Assembly: GCA_016712285.1 (NCBI GenBank)
Contig: JADJRK010000001.1
Coordinates: 4,058,761-4,122,760, forward strand
DNA length: 64,000 nt
Direction: 5' to 3'
DNA from: Planctomycetota bacterium
Lineage (GTDB): Bacteria > Planctomycetota > UBA8742 > UBA2392
This document shows, piece after piece, positions 9,156-17,709 of this stretch. Positions within the stretch are counted from its first letter, which is position 1. Each line of letters begins with the position of its first letter. The notes beneath the pieces were generated by a model, which saw only the letters and a list, made by a program, of their open reading frames with translations, searched no databases and was not told the DNA's origin. The translations under genes were made by a program, and so were the position numbers.

Positions 9156-10472
9156 ATGTCGCCACGCATTGCATTGCCTGTCCTGCTGCTCCTCTGCGCC
9201 ACCGGCCTGAGCGCCCAACGCTGGAGCCAGCCGAAATCAAACGTCACGGGCGAGGCCTGCCCCGAGCTGCTGCTCGAAGAAGAAATGGTGCAGGGCCCCA
9301 AGCTGACCCAGGACGACTTCGACGGCAAAGTCGTCTTCTTCATGTTCTATCGCCGCGACTGCCAGGGCTGCGAGACCATCGCCATGCCGCGGCTGCAAAA
9401 GCTGTGGGAGCGTTACAAAGACAGCAAGTGCGTGCTGGTGCTGGCGATCAACACGGCGTTTGACAAAGAAACCTACCCCTACCTCGCCGATGTCGAACAG
9501 ACGCGCGAGCACCTGAAACGCATGCGCTGGGAAATGCCCGTCGCGCGCGACTTTGACGAACTTTCGTATGAGCTGTTCGAACTCGACGAAGAGGTCGGCA
9601 CCCCGCAAGCCGTCATCGTTGACCAGCACGGCACCGTGCGCGACCACGACTGGTACTCAGCCGAGCCGGAATGGGAACACCTTGAGGCGACCTTTGAACG
9701 CCTCTCGGCAAACCTGAACTGTGACTGCCACGTCAAGCCGCGCGAAGTCACGCGCGCCTGCCGCGGCTCGTTCGACGCCTTCGAAGAGGGCGACTACACC
9801 AAGGCGTGGGACGAAGCCGACGCCGTGGACAAGTCGCTGGTGTCAGGCGACGACGACCGCAAAGACGCCAAGTACATGAAAGAGTTCGTAGAAAACCTGG
9901 CGCGCAAGAAGATGCAGCGCATCGAGCATAACTTCTACTACGACCCGATAGATGCCTTGGATCGCGCCAAGCCGGTGCTCGACAAGTTCAAGGGCGTGCC
10001 CGGCGTAAGCAAGTTCAGCGCCCGCATCGAAGAATGGGCAAAGTCCGGCATGTTGGAGGATTTCGTCAAGGCCCGCGACGAGCTGGAGAAGATTGACTCA
10101 GAGTTCGGCGAGATCACGAAAAAGGGCGGCGTCACAGACGACGCCAAGGCGCAGTACCTCAAGAAGCTCGAGGGCATTGCCGAAAAATCAGGCAACAACG
10201 CGATCGGCGCCCGGGCCCGTAACCGCATCGGCACCGTCAGCGGCAAGGCACAGCCGGCGCTGACACGCGGCAACAGGGGCGGCGGCGACACAGCCAAGGC
10301 AGGCCCAACCCGCAATTCCGGAAGCGCCAAGCCCGGCGCCGACAGCGGCAGCAAGAGCCGCGTAGGCTCGTCCGGATCAAGCAAGCCGGAAACCCGCAAC
10401 GCCACGCCCCGCGCCAAGACCGACATGCGAGCCACCCGCAGCTCCCGCAGCAAAGTAAAGTCAGGCGGCTAA
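9156..10472 (+). CDS. Secreted thioredoxin-like protein with basic C-terminal tail
   Basis: The 438-aa product has a signal peptide (about residues 1-20, cleaved after GLSAQ). A thioredoxin-fold domain covers about residues 25-180, with the redox motif CQGC in FYRRDCQGCET at about 69-72, and GTPQAVIVDQ in the place of the cis-Pro loop. A helical middle region follows. The last ~90 residues are low-complexity, rich in Gly, Ser, Lys and Arg. The start at 9156 is supported by GGAG seven bases upstream. Its likely role is thiol-disulfide exchange outside the cytoplasm, perhaps bound to wall or nucleic acid by the basic tail (inference). Confidence 0.8.
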   Translation: MSPRIALPVLLLLCATGLSAQRWSQPKSNVTGEACPELLLEEEMVQGPKLTQDDFDGKVVFFMFYRRDCQGCETIAMPRLQKLWERYKDSKCVLVLAINTAFDKETYPYLADVEQTREHLKRMRWEMPVARDFDELSYELFELDEEVGTPQAVIVDQHGTVRDHDWYSAEPEWEHLEATFERLSANLNCDCHVKPREVTRACRGSFDAFEEGDYTKAWDEADAVDKSLVSGDDDRKDAKYMKEFVENLARKKMQRIEHNFYYDPIDALDRAKPVLDKFKGVPGVSKFSARIEEWAKSGMLEDFVKARDELEKIDSEFGEITKKGGVTDDAKAQYLKKLEGIAEKSGNNAIGARARNRIGTVSGKAQPALTRGNRGGGDTAKAGPTRNSGSAKPGADSGSKSRVGSSGSSKPETRNATPRAKTDMRATRSSRSKVKSGG

Positions 10473-10519
10473 CCGCCCCGCAAGAGTGAACGCCAGACCA
10501 GCGATCAACAAAGCCGTCC

Positions 10520-10543
10520 GGCCCCGCGCGCAAACGCGGGGCC
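10520..10543 (+). terminator. Hairpin, possible terminator of the thioredoxin-like gene
   Basis: A 9-bp perfect stem (GGCCCCGCG/CGCGGGGCC) with loop CGCAAA lies 47 bp after the stop codon. No T-run follows, so termination would be weak or Rho-assisted. Confidence 0.5.
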
Positions 10544-10705
10544 GAACTGCGCTTCCCAATACTCGCGTCGGACAGCCGAGGCCACGGCCGAGAATGCAGC
10601 CTTTCGCCGGTTGCCAATTCGCCTACGTTGCCGGTGGTCAGAAGCGCGGCGCTCAAGTCAAGAAACACGGTTTCGGTGTGGGGCGCCCATGCAGGCGAAC
10701 CACAA

Positions 10706-10899
10706 GGGGGACAGGCACCTCCGCTGCGCTGCGGTGCCAGTCCCGGGGCCCGCCTGGTCCTCGTGGCGGAATCGGTGGACCGTGGTTACGCCGTTGGTGG
10801 CCAGCTCGTGCACCAGTGAAGCCATGCCCTTGCCGTAGATGTACTGCACCGAGCCCGTCTCGGTGTCCTCATCATCATAACGGATTTCGCCGGCCTTGG
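10706..10899 (-). repeat. RHS-like fragment plus palindrome, copy A
   Basis: This is one of three near-identical units of about 200 bp, all in the same orientation. Read on the minus strand it encodes, in one open frame, KAGEIRYDDEDTETGS, then QYIYGKGMASLVHELATNG and HRFRHEDQAG. That pattern of Y-x-YG..G.L..EL...G..T..(H)..D..G resembles the last YD repeats of RHS proteins. The unit ends (at 10706-10745) in an imperfect palindrome beginning GGGGACAGGCAC. No start codon or complete gene is associated with copy A; the frame ends at 10658. The 10544-10987 gap otherwise holds nothing I recognise. Confidence 0.6.
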
Positions 10900-10987
10900 A
10901 TCACTGTCATCACCGCCCCGGAAGTCATCGGACCTTGCAAAGAGGGCATTCTCGGAAAGGCCAGAGAAGTGCCCTGTTGATTCAGAT

Positions 10988-12208
10988 CTACCGATTCAGG
11001 GTAAGGTCAACTGGTCGATCACCAAACGCCTCACTAATCTTTGCGCGGACGCTATTAAGCTCTGCCGCGTTTACATGAGACAAACCACTTACAAATACTT
11101 TAGTAACGACTTTTAGGTTCCCTATAATCAATAGTCCCTGAACCGTAGCTGCTGATGCCTCAAGCATTCTCAACGTTTCAAGTTTCGGTAACCGTGACGC
11201 AATCGCTATCAACGCGTCGTTCGCTAGCGACGGGCCGCTAACCTCAAGTCGCCGCAACCGTTGAAGCTTCTCCAAGCCCGCAAGTTTGCTTGTAGTAATC
11301 GCTGGGAGGCTTGTAAACACGATAGACTCGCAGGCCATCGACTTGCCCAGATCGTCGAAAAGCTCGCCAGTGAGATTGACGGAATTGTGCAGCTCCAAGT
11401 GTGTCAACGAAAGAGATTTTATCAACCGGCTCAGGGCGCTCTCGGTGACGCTACTGCCTAGAGTAAGAGCAAGAGACCTTAGCTTGCCACCTTCAAGATG
11501 GATAAGGTGAGCATCACCGATGCGCCCGCCTTTCAACGCGAGGGACACCAACTGTGGCGCACCAGCGAGCACCTCAATCTCCTCCTCATCTAACTGGAAT
11601 GATCCTCTAAGCTCAAGTTCCCTGAGACCTTGTTGCGGCAGCCATAAGTTAAATGAATCTGGCAATGTGATTACATCCGCTAACAGTAGTCGCTTCAAGT
11701 TGCGAAGCCCCTTAAGTCCGCAAAAGGCCTTGCGGTCGATGTCGGCGCAGTACCAGCACTCGAGGCGCTCCAGTTGCGAGAGGTCGGCAAACGCCTCCAG
11801 CCAACTCGAGTCAAAATTTGCTTGCGTCCGCACCTCGATTTCCACGGGTACCGAAGCACCACGCAAATTGCGAAGGTGCAAGGACGTGACTTGCCTCACT
11901 CGGTCTATGATCAGGCGCCTGAGTGACTTGAATCTGGTCAGATCCTCGGCCCAGGCTGCTGGTGCGTCCGGTACGCTGCAATCACATAGCCAGAGATCGG
12001 TAACACTGTCTCGGCTTGTGAGGTCGATAGCATTGAAGAGGACCGCCCATTCCACCGCATACAGCTTTACGCGCTTTCGGTTCATCAACTGAGTGGCGTC
12101 AGGCTTGTTCTGTACAACCGCCCAACTCTCTTCTGCTAACTCTTCTGCGTGCAGAAAGGGCATAGGAAGCAGTATCAGGAAAGCAACTATCAATAGCGGA
12201 GTGTTCAT
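10988..12208 (-). CDS. Secreted leucine-rich-repeat-type protein
   Basis: A 406-aa protein with a signal peptide (MNTPLLIVAFLILLPMPFLHA, shown by its first 20 hydrophobic residues). The body consists of irregular LRR/RNI-like repeats of about 23-26 residues. Examples are LRNLKRLLLADV, LRELELRGSF, LRSLALTLGSS and LRRLEVSGPSL, roughly from residue 80 to 380. Such proteins usually bind other proteins at the cell surface. The GC content is clearly below that of the neighbours, which suggests acquisition. The frame is open upstream through repeat copy B to 12484, but the ATG at 12208 directly before the signal peptide is the likely start. Confidence 0.75.
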   Translation of the reverse strand: MNTPLLIVAFLILLPMPFLHAEELAEESWAVVQNKPDATQLMNRKRVKLYAVEWAVLFNAIDLTSRDSVTDLWLCDCSVPDAPAAWAEDLTRFKSLRRLIIDRVRQVTSLHLRNLRGASVPVEIEVRTQANFDSSWLEAFADLSQLERLECWYCADIDRKAFCGLKGLRNLKRLLLADVITLPDSFNLWLPQQGLRELELRGSFQLDEEEIEVLAGAPQLVSLALKGGRIGDAHLIHLEGGKLRSLALTLGSSVTESALSRLIKSLSLTHLELHNSVNLTGELFDDLGKSMACESIVFTSLPAITTSKLAGLEKLQRLRRLEVSGPSLANDALIAIASRLPKLETLRMLEASAATVQGLLIIGNLKVVTKVFVSGLSHVNAAELNSVRAKISEAFGDRPVDLTLNR

Positions 12209-12341
12209 AATACTATCCCCCTGACGGCGGAATATCTTCGTTCTCGGGGTCGGAAACGGGGTCAGGCTACTTGTAGATGCCTTTACTGTACGGCTTTCTG
12301 GGTTGCGCTTCGTTTCTCCTGCTGCATTGGCGAATGATAAA

Positions 12342-12546
12342 GGGGACAGGCACCTCCGCTGCGCTGCGGAGCCAGTCACCGCGCCCGCCTGGTCTTCGTG
12401 GCGGAAGCGGTGGATCGTGGTTACGCCGTTGGTTGCCAGCTCGTGCACCAGTGAACCCATGCCCTTGCCGTAGATGTACTGCACCGAGCCCGTCTCGGCG
12501 TCCTCATCATCATAACGGATTTCGCCGGCCTTGGCCTCGCCATTTC
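12342..12546 (-). repeat. RHS-like fragment plus palindrome, copy B
   Basis: Second copy of the unit at 10706-10899, over 90% identical by eye. On the minus strand it reads KAGEIRYDDEDAETGS, QYIYGKGMGSLVHELATNG and HRFRHEDQAG, then enters the palindrome, and the same frame continues without a stop to the LRR gene. Copies B and C share a few more bases at their upstream end (GCCATTTC at 12539-12546 and 13613-13620) than copy A. Confidence 0.65.
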
Positions 12547-12558
12547 CGCCGCGTCACG

Positions 12559-13191
12559 TTACGGAATGTCCACTTGCACTCTGCAGGTTACATCGAAGCG
12601 CACTTCACATCGTGCAACCAACTCCACTTGCGATACATCCGACGTCTGCCGATACAACTCAGCAGTGCTGGATAAGACATCGCCGTGAGCTAGGAGTGGA
12701 ATCGATAGCTGCGCCGGACTTTCCTGTTCGGGAATGCCATCGCGCCACGCCAGAAGCTCTCTCAGGTACGCAGCATCTACTTGCATGGTAGTTGTAGATA
12801 CCTGCCCGCTGTGGTAATGCACCCGCACAACTGCGGAGTACTTGTACTCCGAGTCCTGAAGATCGACATCCCCGACTGATGGGACAAGTAGCAGGTTCAA
12901 GTTTTTCACGGCGGGTCTGTTGTCGATGAAGTAGACCGGCAGCCAAACACTTTGTTGTGCAGACGCGTCTTGCCATTCAACGTCGAAATCAATGAGGAAC
13001 ATACTCAGCGGCTCGGAGGACTCGTACACTGGGCTCGTTCTACACGACTCATGGATGCGGCAGTATTTGGACAGTGGATGCAGCGCCACCCACATTAGCG
13101 CAAGCAGTAGTACCATGCCTACAAAGATTAGGGCATGTTGCCGACTCAGTCGGCGACGACGTTGCTCGCACCCCTCCTTTCGTGTATTCAT
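12559..13191 (-). CDS. Membrane-anchored hypothetical protein
   Basis: A 210-aa protein with one transmembrane segment near the N terminus (about residues 20-40, HALIFVGMVLLLALMWVAL) after a basic cytoplasmic start (RRRRLSRQ). The rest would lie outside the cytoplasm and looks beta-rich, without a motif I know. Its ATG overlaps the stop of the 79-codon frame at 13188-13427 by four bases, so the two are translationally coupled. GC content is below that of the flanks. It sits between repeat copies B and C. A role as the partner (for example immunity) of the upstream small protein is only a guess. Confidence 0.6.
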   Translation of the reverse strand: MNTRKEGCEQRRRRLSRQHALIFVGMVLLLALMWVALHPLSKYCRIHESCRTSPVYESSEPLSMFLIDFDVEWQDASAQQSVWLPVYFIDNRPAVKNLNLLLVPSVGDVDLQDSEYKYSAVVRVHYHSGQVSTTTMQVDAAYLRELLAWRDGIPEQESPAQLSIPLLAHGDVLSSTAELYRQTSDVSQVELVARCEVRFDVTCRVQVDIP

Positions 13192-13427
13192 TCGCAGTCC
13201 ACGCCTTGGTTGGGCGGCCAGTACTTGACGTACTCTTCCCAACCCAGTTTTTCAAAAGGAACGACATCTTCGAGTGTGTGTCCCGCCACGCCTTTCCCGT
13301 AGCGAACAACACTTCCGTCACTTGGCTTCTCCCCTCTCGCGGTGTTCACCCTATCAGGTGTTCCAGCTCCTGCACCACTCTCTCTTGATGGAACGAAAAC
13401 GGGGTCAATGATGAGGGGGGCAGGCAC
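13188..13427 (-). CDS. Small hypothetical protein, possible displaced C-terminal tip
   Basis: A 79-codon frame starting with a GTG that lies inside the palindrome of repeat copy C. The product has a Gly/Ala/Arg-rich first half and a more structured end (PFEKLGWEEYVKYWPP). It has no signal peptide and no recognised domain. It directly follows the RHS-like fragment and overlaps the next gene by 4 bp, which is the arrangement expected of an RHS tip followed by a partner gene. It could equally be a decayed remnant. Confidence 0.4.
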   Translation of the reverse strand: MPAPLIIDPVFVPSRESGAGAGTPDRVNTARGEKPSDGSVVRYGKGVAGHTLEDVVPFEKLGWEEYVKYWPPNQGVDCE

Positions 13428-13620
13428 CTCCGCTGCGCTGTGGAGCCAGTCCCCGCGCCCGCCTGGTTCTCATGGCGGAATCGGTGGACCGTGGTTACGC
13501 CGTTGGTTGCAAGCTCGTGCACCAGTGAACCCATGCCCTTGCCGTGGATGTACTGCACCGAGCCCGTCTCGGTGCCTTTGACATGATAACGGATGTTGCC
13601 GACCTTGGGCCTGCCATTTC
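13415..13620 (-). repeat. RHS-like fragment plus palindrome, copy C
   Basis: Third copy of the unit. On the minus strand it reads GNIRYHVKGTETGS, QYIHGKGMGSLVHELATNG and HRFRHENQAG. It has diverged more than A and B, especially in the first dozen codons. The palindrome (13415-13455) follows immediately, as in the other copies. The upstream (right) end stops about 140 bp before the start of the divergent hydrolase gene at 13763. Confidence 0.65.
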
Positions 13621-13762
13621 TGATGCTCCTGTCCCGGTTCTGGTGGACCTGCATGGTGCTGGGTGCCTGGGCCGTGCAATCGTCCTCGTGCATGCCCGTT
13701 CGGGGGCGGGTTGCGGTGCCTCGTCTGTGCGCTATCTTGGCGGCTTGGGGCCTGGAGATGCG

Positions 13763-16273
13763 ATGCGCGCTTTCTTGTCTGTTGCGGCCTTGGCCGTCCT
13801 GCTTTGCCTGAACCATTCCTCATCTTCTGTCGCGCAGGAAGCCGCCGAGGCGCCGGTGTTGATCCGGCTTGCCGATTGCCTGGTGTTGCCCGCAGTCGGT
13901 GCTGGGGGCCGCAGCCCCGTGCGCGTGGATGCGCTGGAGGCCTCGCTGCTGCGCGACGGGTTCAAGCCGCCCAGCGCGGGCGACAAGCTGAAGCGGCACG
14001 ACGGCACCGAAGTTGCCTGGCGCGCCGCCAAAGCCGACGACGACGGCTGGCTTGCCGGTGACGACCTCGCCGGCGGGTACGCCTGGTGGACGGTGCCGGC
14101 CAAGGCAAGCGGGATCTGGCTGTTGAAAGCGCGCGGCCACTCCGGCGTGTACGTCAACGGCGAGTTGCGCGGCGGCGACCCATACGGCACGGGCAACCTC
14201 ACGTTGCCGGTGGCGCTGGCTTCCGGCGACAACCAGCTGCTGTTCCTGATGGGCCGGGGGCGCATCCAGGCAAGCCTGGAACGTGTGCCGGCGGGCCATT
14301 CGGGCTTGTTTGTCGGCTCGGACTGGACGCTGCCTGACCTTGTCGAGGGTGACGCGTTCTCGCCCCCGCGCTTCGCGGCTTCCGTAGACATCATCAACGC
14401 GACAAGCCAGTCGCAGAGTGTGCGGCTGCTGGTCAAGGGGCTGGGCAACTCGTGGCTGAACGATCAGGGCAGCACGATTCAGCCGCTTTCAGTGCAACGG
14501 ATCGGTTTTCCCATACCCGGCCCCGGTGAGCTGACGGGTGACCAATCTTTGAGGATTGCGGTGTGCAAGGGCGACCCGCTGGAAGAGTGCGCGGCGGGCG
14601 AGTGCACAGTCCGGGTCAAGCATCGCGGGGCGCCGCGGAAGGTCACGTTCACGAGCGGGATTGACGGCAGCGTGCAGTACTACGGCTTGCTGGCTGCCAA
14701 GCCGCTTGCGGGGCAGACTGAGAAACCGGGGATTGCATTGTCCTTGCATGGCGCGTCGGTTGAAGCGATCGGGCAGGCGGCTGCGTACAGCCCCAAGAGC
14801 TGGTGCCACATCGTGTGCCCGACGAACCGGCGGCCGTTTGGTTTTGACTGGGAAGACTGGGGACGGCTTGACGCGCTGGAAGTGCTGGCGCACGCGCAGG
14901 CCACGCTTGACCACGACCCGCGCCGCATATGGCTCACGGGGCATTCGATGGGCGGCCACGGCACGTGGACGGTGGGGGCGCACTTCCCGGACAAGTTTGC
15001 GGCGATCGGGCCGAGCGCCGGCTGGCAGAGCTTCTGGACGTACGCCGGCGGGGGCGGCCACCCGGAACAGTTCAAGCTGTCGCCGATTCTTACTCGCGGC
15101 GCAAACCCAAGCCGAACGCTGTTGATGCAGCACAATTACAAGTCGCAGGGTGTATACATTCTTCATGGCGACGCCGACGACAACGTGCCGGTGAGCGAAG
15201 CACGCGGCATGCGCGACGCGTTGAAAGAGTTTCACAACGACCTGCATTACCACGAAGAGCCCGGCGTCGGCCACTGGTGGGACCGCGGCCACGACGCGGG
15301 CGCGGATTGCCTCGACTGGGCGCCGATGTGGGACCTGTTTGCGAAGCGCCGGCTGGCGGTGCCGGGCGAAGTCATGAATATCGACTTCACGACCGTTTGC
15401 CCTGAGAATTCTGATTCGTGCTTCTGGGCCAGCATCCACATGCAGCAAGTGCAGCTTGAGCCAAGCCGCATTCAACTATCCGCAGAACCCAACCGCGGGC
15501 GCATTTCCGGCACCACGCAAAACGTATCGCGACTGCGCCTTGACGTGGCGAAGATCTTGCAGGCCCGGGACGAAGTCATACTGACGCTGGACGGTGACGA
15601 GGAGTTAGCGGCGCCGTGGCCGAAAGATGGCGTGATGTGGCTGCAACGCGGGGGTCAAAAGTGGCAGGTAACAGAGAAGCCGTCGCCGAAGCTGAAGGGG
15701 CCGCATCGCTACGGCCTGCTGAAGAACGCCATGGCGCGCAACGTGGTGCTGGTGTACGGCACGGGCGGCAACGCCGAAGAGAATGCCTGGATGTTCAACA
15801 AGGCACGATTTGATTCCGAGCAGTGGCTGGTGCGTGCCAACGGCGGGTTCACGGTGCTTGCAGATACAGAATTCAAAGCCGAGAAATACCGAGATTGCGA
15901 CGTGATTCTGTATGGAAACGCCGCCGTCAACTCAGGGTTCTCGCTGCTGGCGCATTCGCCTGTGAAACTTTGGCAAGGCAAGGCGGTGATCGGCGAGCGC
16001 GAGGTGACGGAGCCTGAATTAGCATTGTTGTTTTGCTACCCGCGCTCAGACAGCGACACGGCAAGCGTCTGCGTGATCGGCGGTACGGGCCTTGCGGGCA
16101 TGCGGCTGACCGAGCGGCTGGCGTACTTTGTGTCGGGCGCAGCATTTCCGGACGTGATCATGTATGGGCCGGAGCTGCTTGAACTGGGCACGGGGGGTGT
16201 GCGCGCGGCGGGCTTTCTGGGCGAGGACTGGCAGGTCGCGAGCGGAGAAATTGTCTGGCGCGACGACAAATAG
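13763..16273 (+). CDS. Large secreted prolyl-oligopeptidase-like alpha/beta hydrolase
   Basis: An 836-aa protein with a signal peptide (about residues 1-25). The N-terminal ~300 residues are a beta-rich region with carbohydrate-binding or jelly-roll appearance (VYVNGELRGGDPYG). The hydrolase domain follows, about residues 320-560. The nucleophile elbow is GHSMGGHG, the acid is in HGDADDNVPV, and the catalytic histidine is in GVGHWWD. A C-terminal region of ~280 residues has a second beta-rich part. The family includes peptidases and carbohydrate esterases; the exact substrate is unknown. The start at 13763 is supported by GGAG upstream and the signal peptide; the longer frame to 13544 runs into repeat copy C. 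Confidence 0.85.
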   Translation: MRAFLSVAALAVLLCLNHSSSSVAQEAAEAPVLIRLADCLVLPAVGAGGRSPVRVDALEASLLRDGFKPPSAGDKLKRHDGTEVAWRAAKADDDGWLAGDDLAGGYAWWTVPAKASGIWLLKARGHSGVYVNGELRGGDPYGTGNLTLPVALASGDNQLLFLMGRGRIQASLERVPAGHSGLFVGSDWTLPDLVEGDAFSPPRFAASVDIINATSQSQSVRLLVKGLGNSWLNDQGSTIQPLSVQRIGFPIPGPGELTGDQSLRIAVCKGDPLEECAAGECTVRVKHRGAPRKVTFTSGIDGSVQYYGLLAAKPLAGQTEKPGIALSLHGASVEAIGQAAAYSPKSWCHIVCPTNRRPFGFDWEDWGRLDALEVLAHAQATLDHDPRRIWLTGHSMGGHGTWTVGAHFPDKFAAIGPSAGWQSFWTYAGGGGHPEQFKLSPILTRGANPSRTLLMQHNYKSQGVYILHGDADDNVPVSEARGMRDALKEFHNDLHYHEEPGVGHWWDRGHDAGADCLDWAPMWDLFAKRRLAVPGEVMNIDFTTVCPENSDSCFWASIHMQQVQLEPSRIQLSAEPNRGRISGTTQNVSRLRLDVAKILQARDEVILTLDGDEELAAPWPKDGVMWLQRGGQKWQVTEKPSPKLKGPHRYGLLKNAMARNVVLVYGTGGNAEENAWMFNKARFDSEQWLVRANGGFTVLADTEFKAEKYRDCDVILYGNAAVNSGFSLLAHSPVKLWQGKAVIGEREVTEPELALLFCYPRSDSDTASVCVIGGTGLAGMRLTERLAYFVSGAAFPDVIMYGPELLELGTGGVRAAGFLGEDWQVASGEIVWRDDK

Positions 16274-16350
16274 TTCCAGATTTGAACTTGGAATTGTGTG
16301 CATGAATGCTACATCTTCTCCCCACGCACAACTAACACTGAGGAGAAACT

Positions 16351-17067
16351 GTGGCTGGAAAACGTTCACCCGAGAATACCCTGAAGAAGCAGGCATTCAT
16401 TGCCAAGCTCTTGAAAGACAAACCCGGCACAACGCTGAATGAAGCCGGCAAGCTCGTGAAGAAAGAATTCGGCACGCAGCTCGCGTACGACAAGCAGCGC
16501 GAAGCCTATGTCGCCGCGGGCGGCAAGATTGACACCCGTCGCGGGCCCGGCAAGGGCAGCAAGCGCGGCCCCGGTCGCCCCAAGGGCAGCAAGGGCAAGC
16601 CCGGCCCGCGCAAGTATGGAAAGCGCAGCCCCGAGGCAACGCGCGCCAAGCAAGACTTCGTGGCGGAGCTGCTGCGCAGCAACCCCGACATGAGCATGAA
16701 CGAGTGCGGCAAGCGCGTGCGCACAAGGTTCGGCAGCCAGCTTGCATTTGACCGCTTGAAGCAGGCTTTCCAGGCCGCCGGCGGGAAAGTCGGCAAGCCG
16801 GGCCGCCGCGCCAAGCCGCGCCCGAAGGTGGACCGTCGCATCGGCCGCCGCGCCGCGGACCAGGCCGCTGCCAAGATCCAGCATGTGCTGGGTGGCATGC
16901 CCAAGCACGTGGTGGTGATGCATCTCAGCAGCAGTGTTGACACGAATGAATTCTCCACGCGCGAACAGGCTGTGACCTTTGCCCGCAGCCAGGTGCTGTC
17001 GGGTGTGCCGGTGTCGCATATCGCTTACTATCTGCGCCAGCCGCTGGAGATTTCGGTCGGCATCTAG
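16351..17067 (+). CDS. Basic AT-hook-like protein with two tandem helical repeats
   Basis: A 238-aa, strongly basic protein starting at a GTG with a clear AGGAG six bases upstream. Two repeats of about 50 residues (about 4-58 and 92-145) share the pattern KRSPE(N/A)T, KQ.F.A.LL, NE.GK.V, FG.QLA.D, and AAGGK. They are joined by a linker with KRGPGRPKGSKGKPGPR, an AT-hook-like GRP core that binds the DNA minor groove. A third segment (about 170-238) is different. A nucleoid-associated or chromatin-like role is likely by inference. A terminator follows. I know no named family for the repeat. Confidence 0.7.
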   Translation: MAGKRSPENTLKKQAFIAKLLKDKPGTTLNEAGKLVKKEFGTQLAYDKQREAYVAAGGKIDTRRGPGKGSKRGPGRPKGSKGKPGPRKYGKRSPEATRAKQDFVAELLRSNPDMSMNECGKRVRTRFGSQLAFDRLKQAFQAAGGKVGKPGRRAKPRPKVDRRIGRRAADQAAAKIQHVLGGMPKHVVVMHLSSSVDTNEFSTREQAVTFARSQVLSGVPVSHIAYYLRQPLEISVGI

Positions 17068-17088
17068 TTCAACCGATTCAGGCAATGC

Positions 17089-17123
17089 GCGGGGTCCCGG
17101 TAGAACGGGGCCCCGCTGTTCTT
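17089..17123 (+). terminator. Rho-independent terminator
   Basis: A 10-bp stem (17089-17098 with 17107-17116, one G-T pair), loop GGTAGAAC, followed by TGTTCTT. It lies 21 bp after the AT-hook-like gene. Confidence 0.75.
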
Positions 17124-17160
17124 ATACTCCGCCGTTCGGCACCCTACGGGCGAGGCGGCA

Positions 17161-17706
17161 TTGGGATTCTCGATTGAGCTGTTGTTCAACCCCACGCTGG
17201 AATCCCGCGTCCGCAAGATTGCCTCGGGCCTGCGCGAAGGAGACCGCAGCGGCATGATCGTCACCGACGACGTGAAAGCACGCCCGCACATCACCCTGTG
17301 CATCTGCGAACAAGCCGACGAAGGCGAACTGGAAGCCTGCGTGCGCCGCATCGCTGAAGAGACGCCCACGATCCCGATAGGGCTGGCCTCGGTGGGGGTG
17401 TTTCCCGGCGACCAGAACGTGGTGTTTCTCGCGCCCGTCGTGAACGAAGAATTGCTTGAGATGCACCGGCGGCTTCACGCGCAGGTGCACAAGTTTTCGA
17501 CCACTCCATGGGTGCTGTACACGCCGGCTCGCTGGGTGCCGCACTGTACGCTGGTGACGCGCCTGCCCAAGTCTGCGTTGCCGCGCGTGGTGGATTCGAT
17601 TCTGGAGCTGACGTTTCCGATCAGCGGCGAGATCGTTGAGGTGGGCGTGATGGAGTTTACCGAAGGCCGCGTGCAGCGCGTGCTGTTCACGGCCATGCTG
17701 GGTTAG
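17161..17706 (+). CDS. 2H phosphoesterase / 2'-5' RNA ligase family protein
   Basis: A 181-aa protein with the two HxTx signatures that define the 2H phosphoesterase superfamily: RPHITLCI at about residues 41-48 and PHCTLVT at about 126-132. Members hydrolyse or form 2',3'-cyclic and 2'-5' phosphodiester bonds in RNA or nucleotides. The size matches LigT/ThpR. The predicted start is a TTG at 17161 (MGFSIELLF); no ATG lies further upstream in frame, and a later ATG would lose the first strand. It ends 3 bp before the convergent response-regulator gene. Confidence 0.8.
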   Translation: MGFSIELLFNPTLESRVRKIASGLREGDRSGMIVTDDVKARPHITLCICEQADEGELEACVRRIAEETPTIPIGLASVGVFPGDQNVVFLAPVVNEELLEMHRRLHAQVHKFSTTPWVLYTPARWVPHCTLVTRLPKSALPRVVDSILELTFPISGEIVEVGVMEFTEGRVQRVLFTAMLG

Positions 17707-17709
17707 CGC

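Noticed and set aside
13346..13816. Minus-strand frame across repeat copy C and into the start of the hydrolase gene
   Set aside because: Upstream of the RHS-like unit it overlaps the signal peptide of a well supported plus-strand gene, and its translation there is not protein-like.
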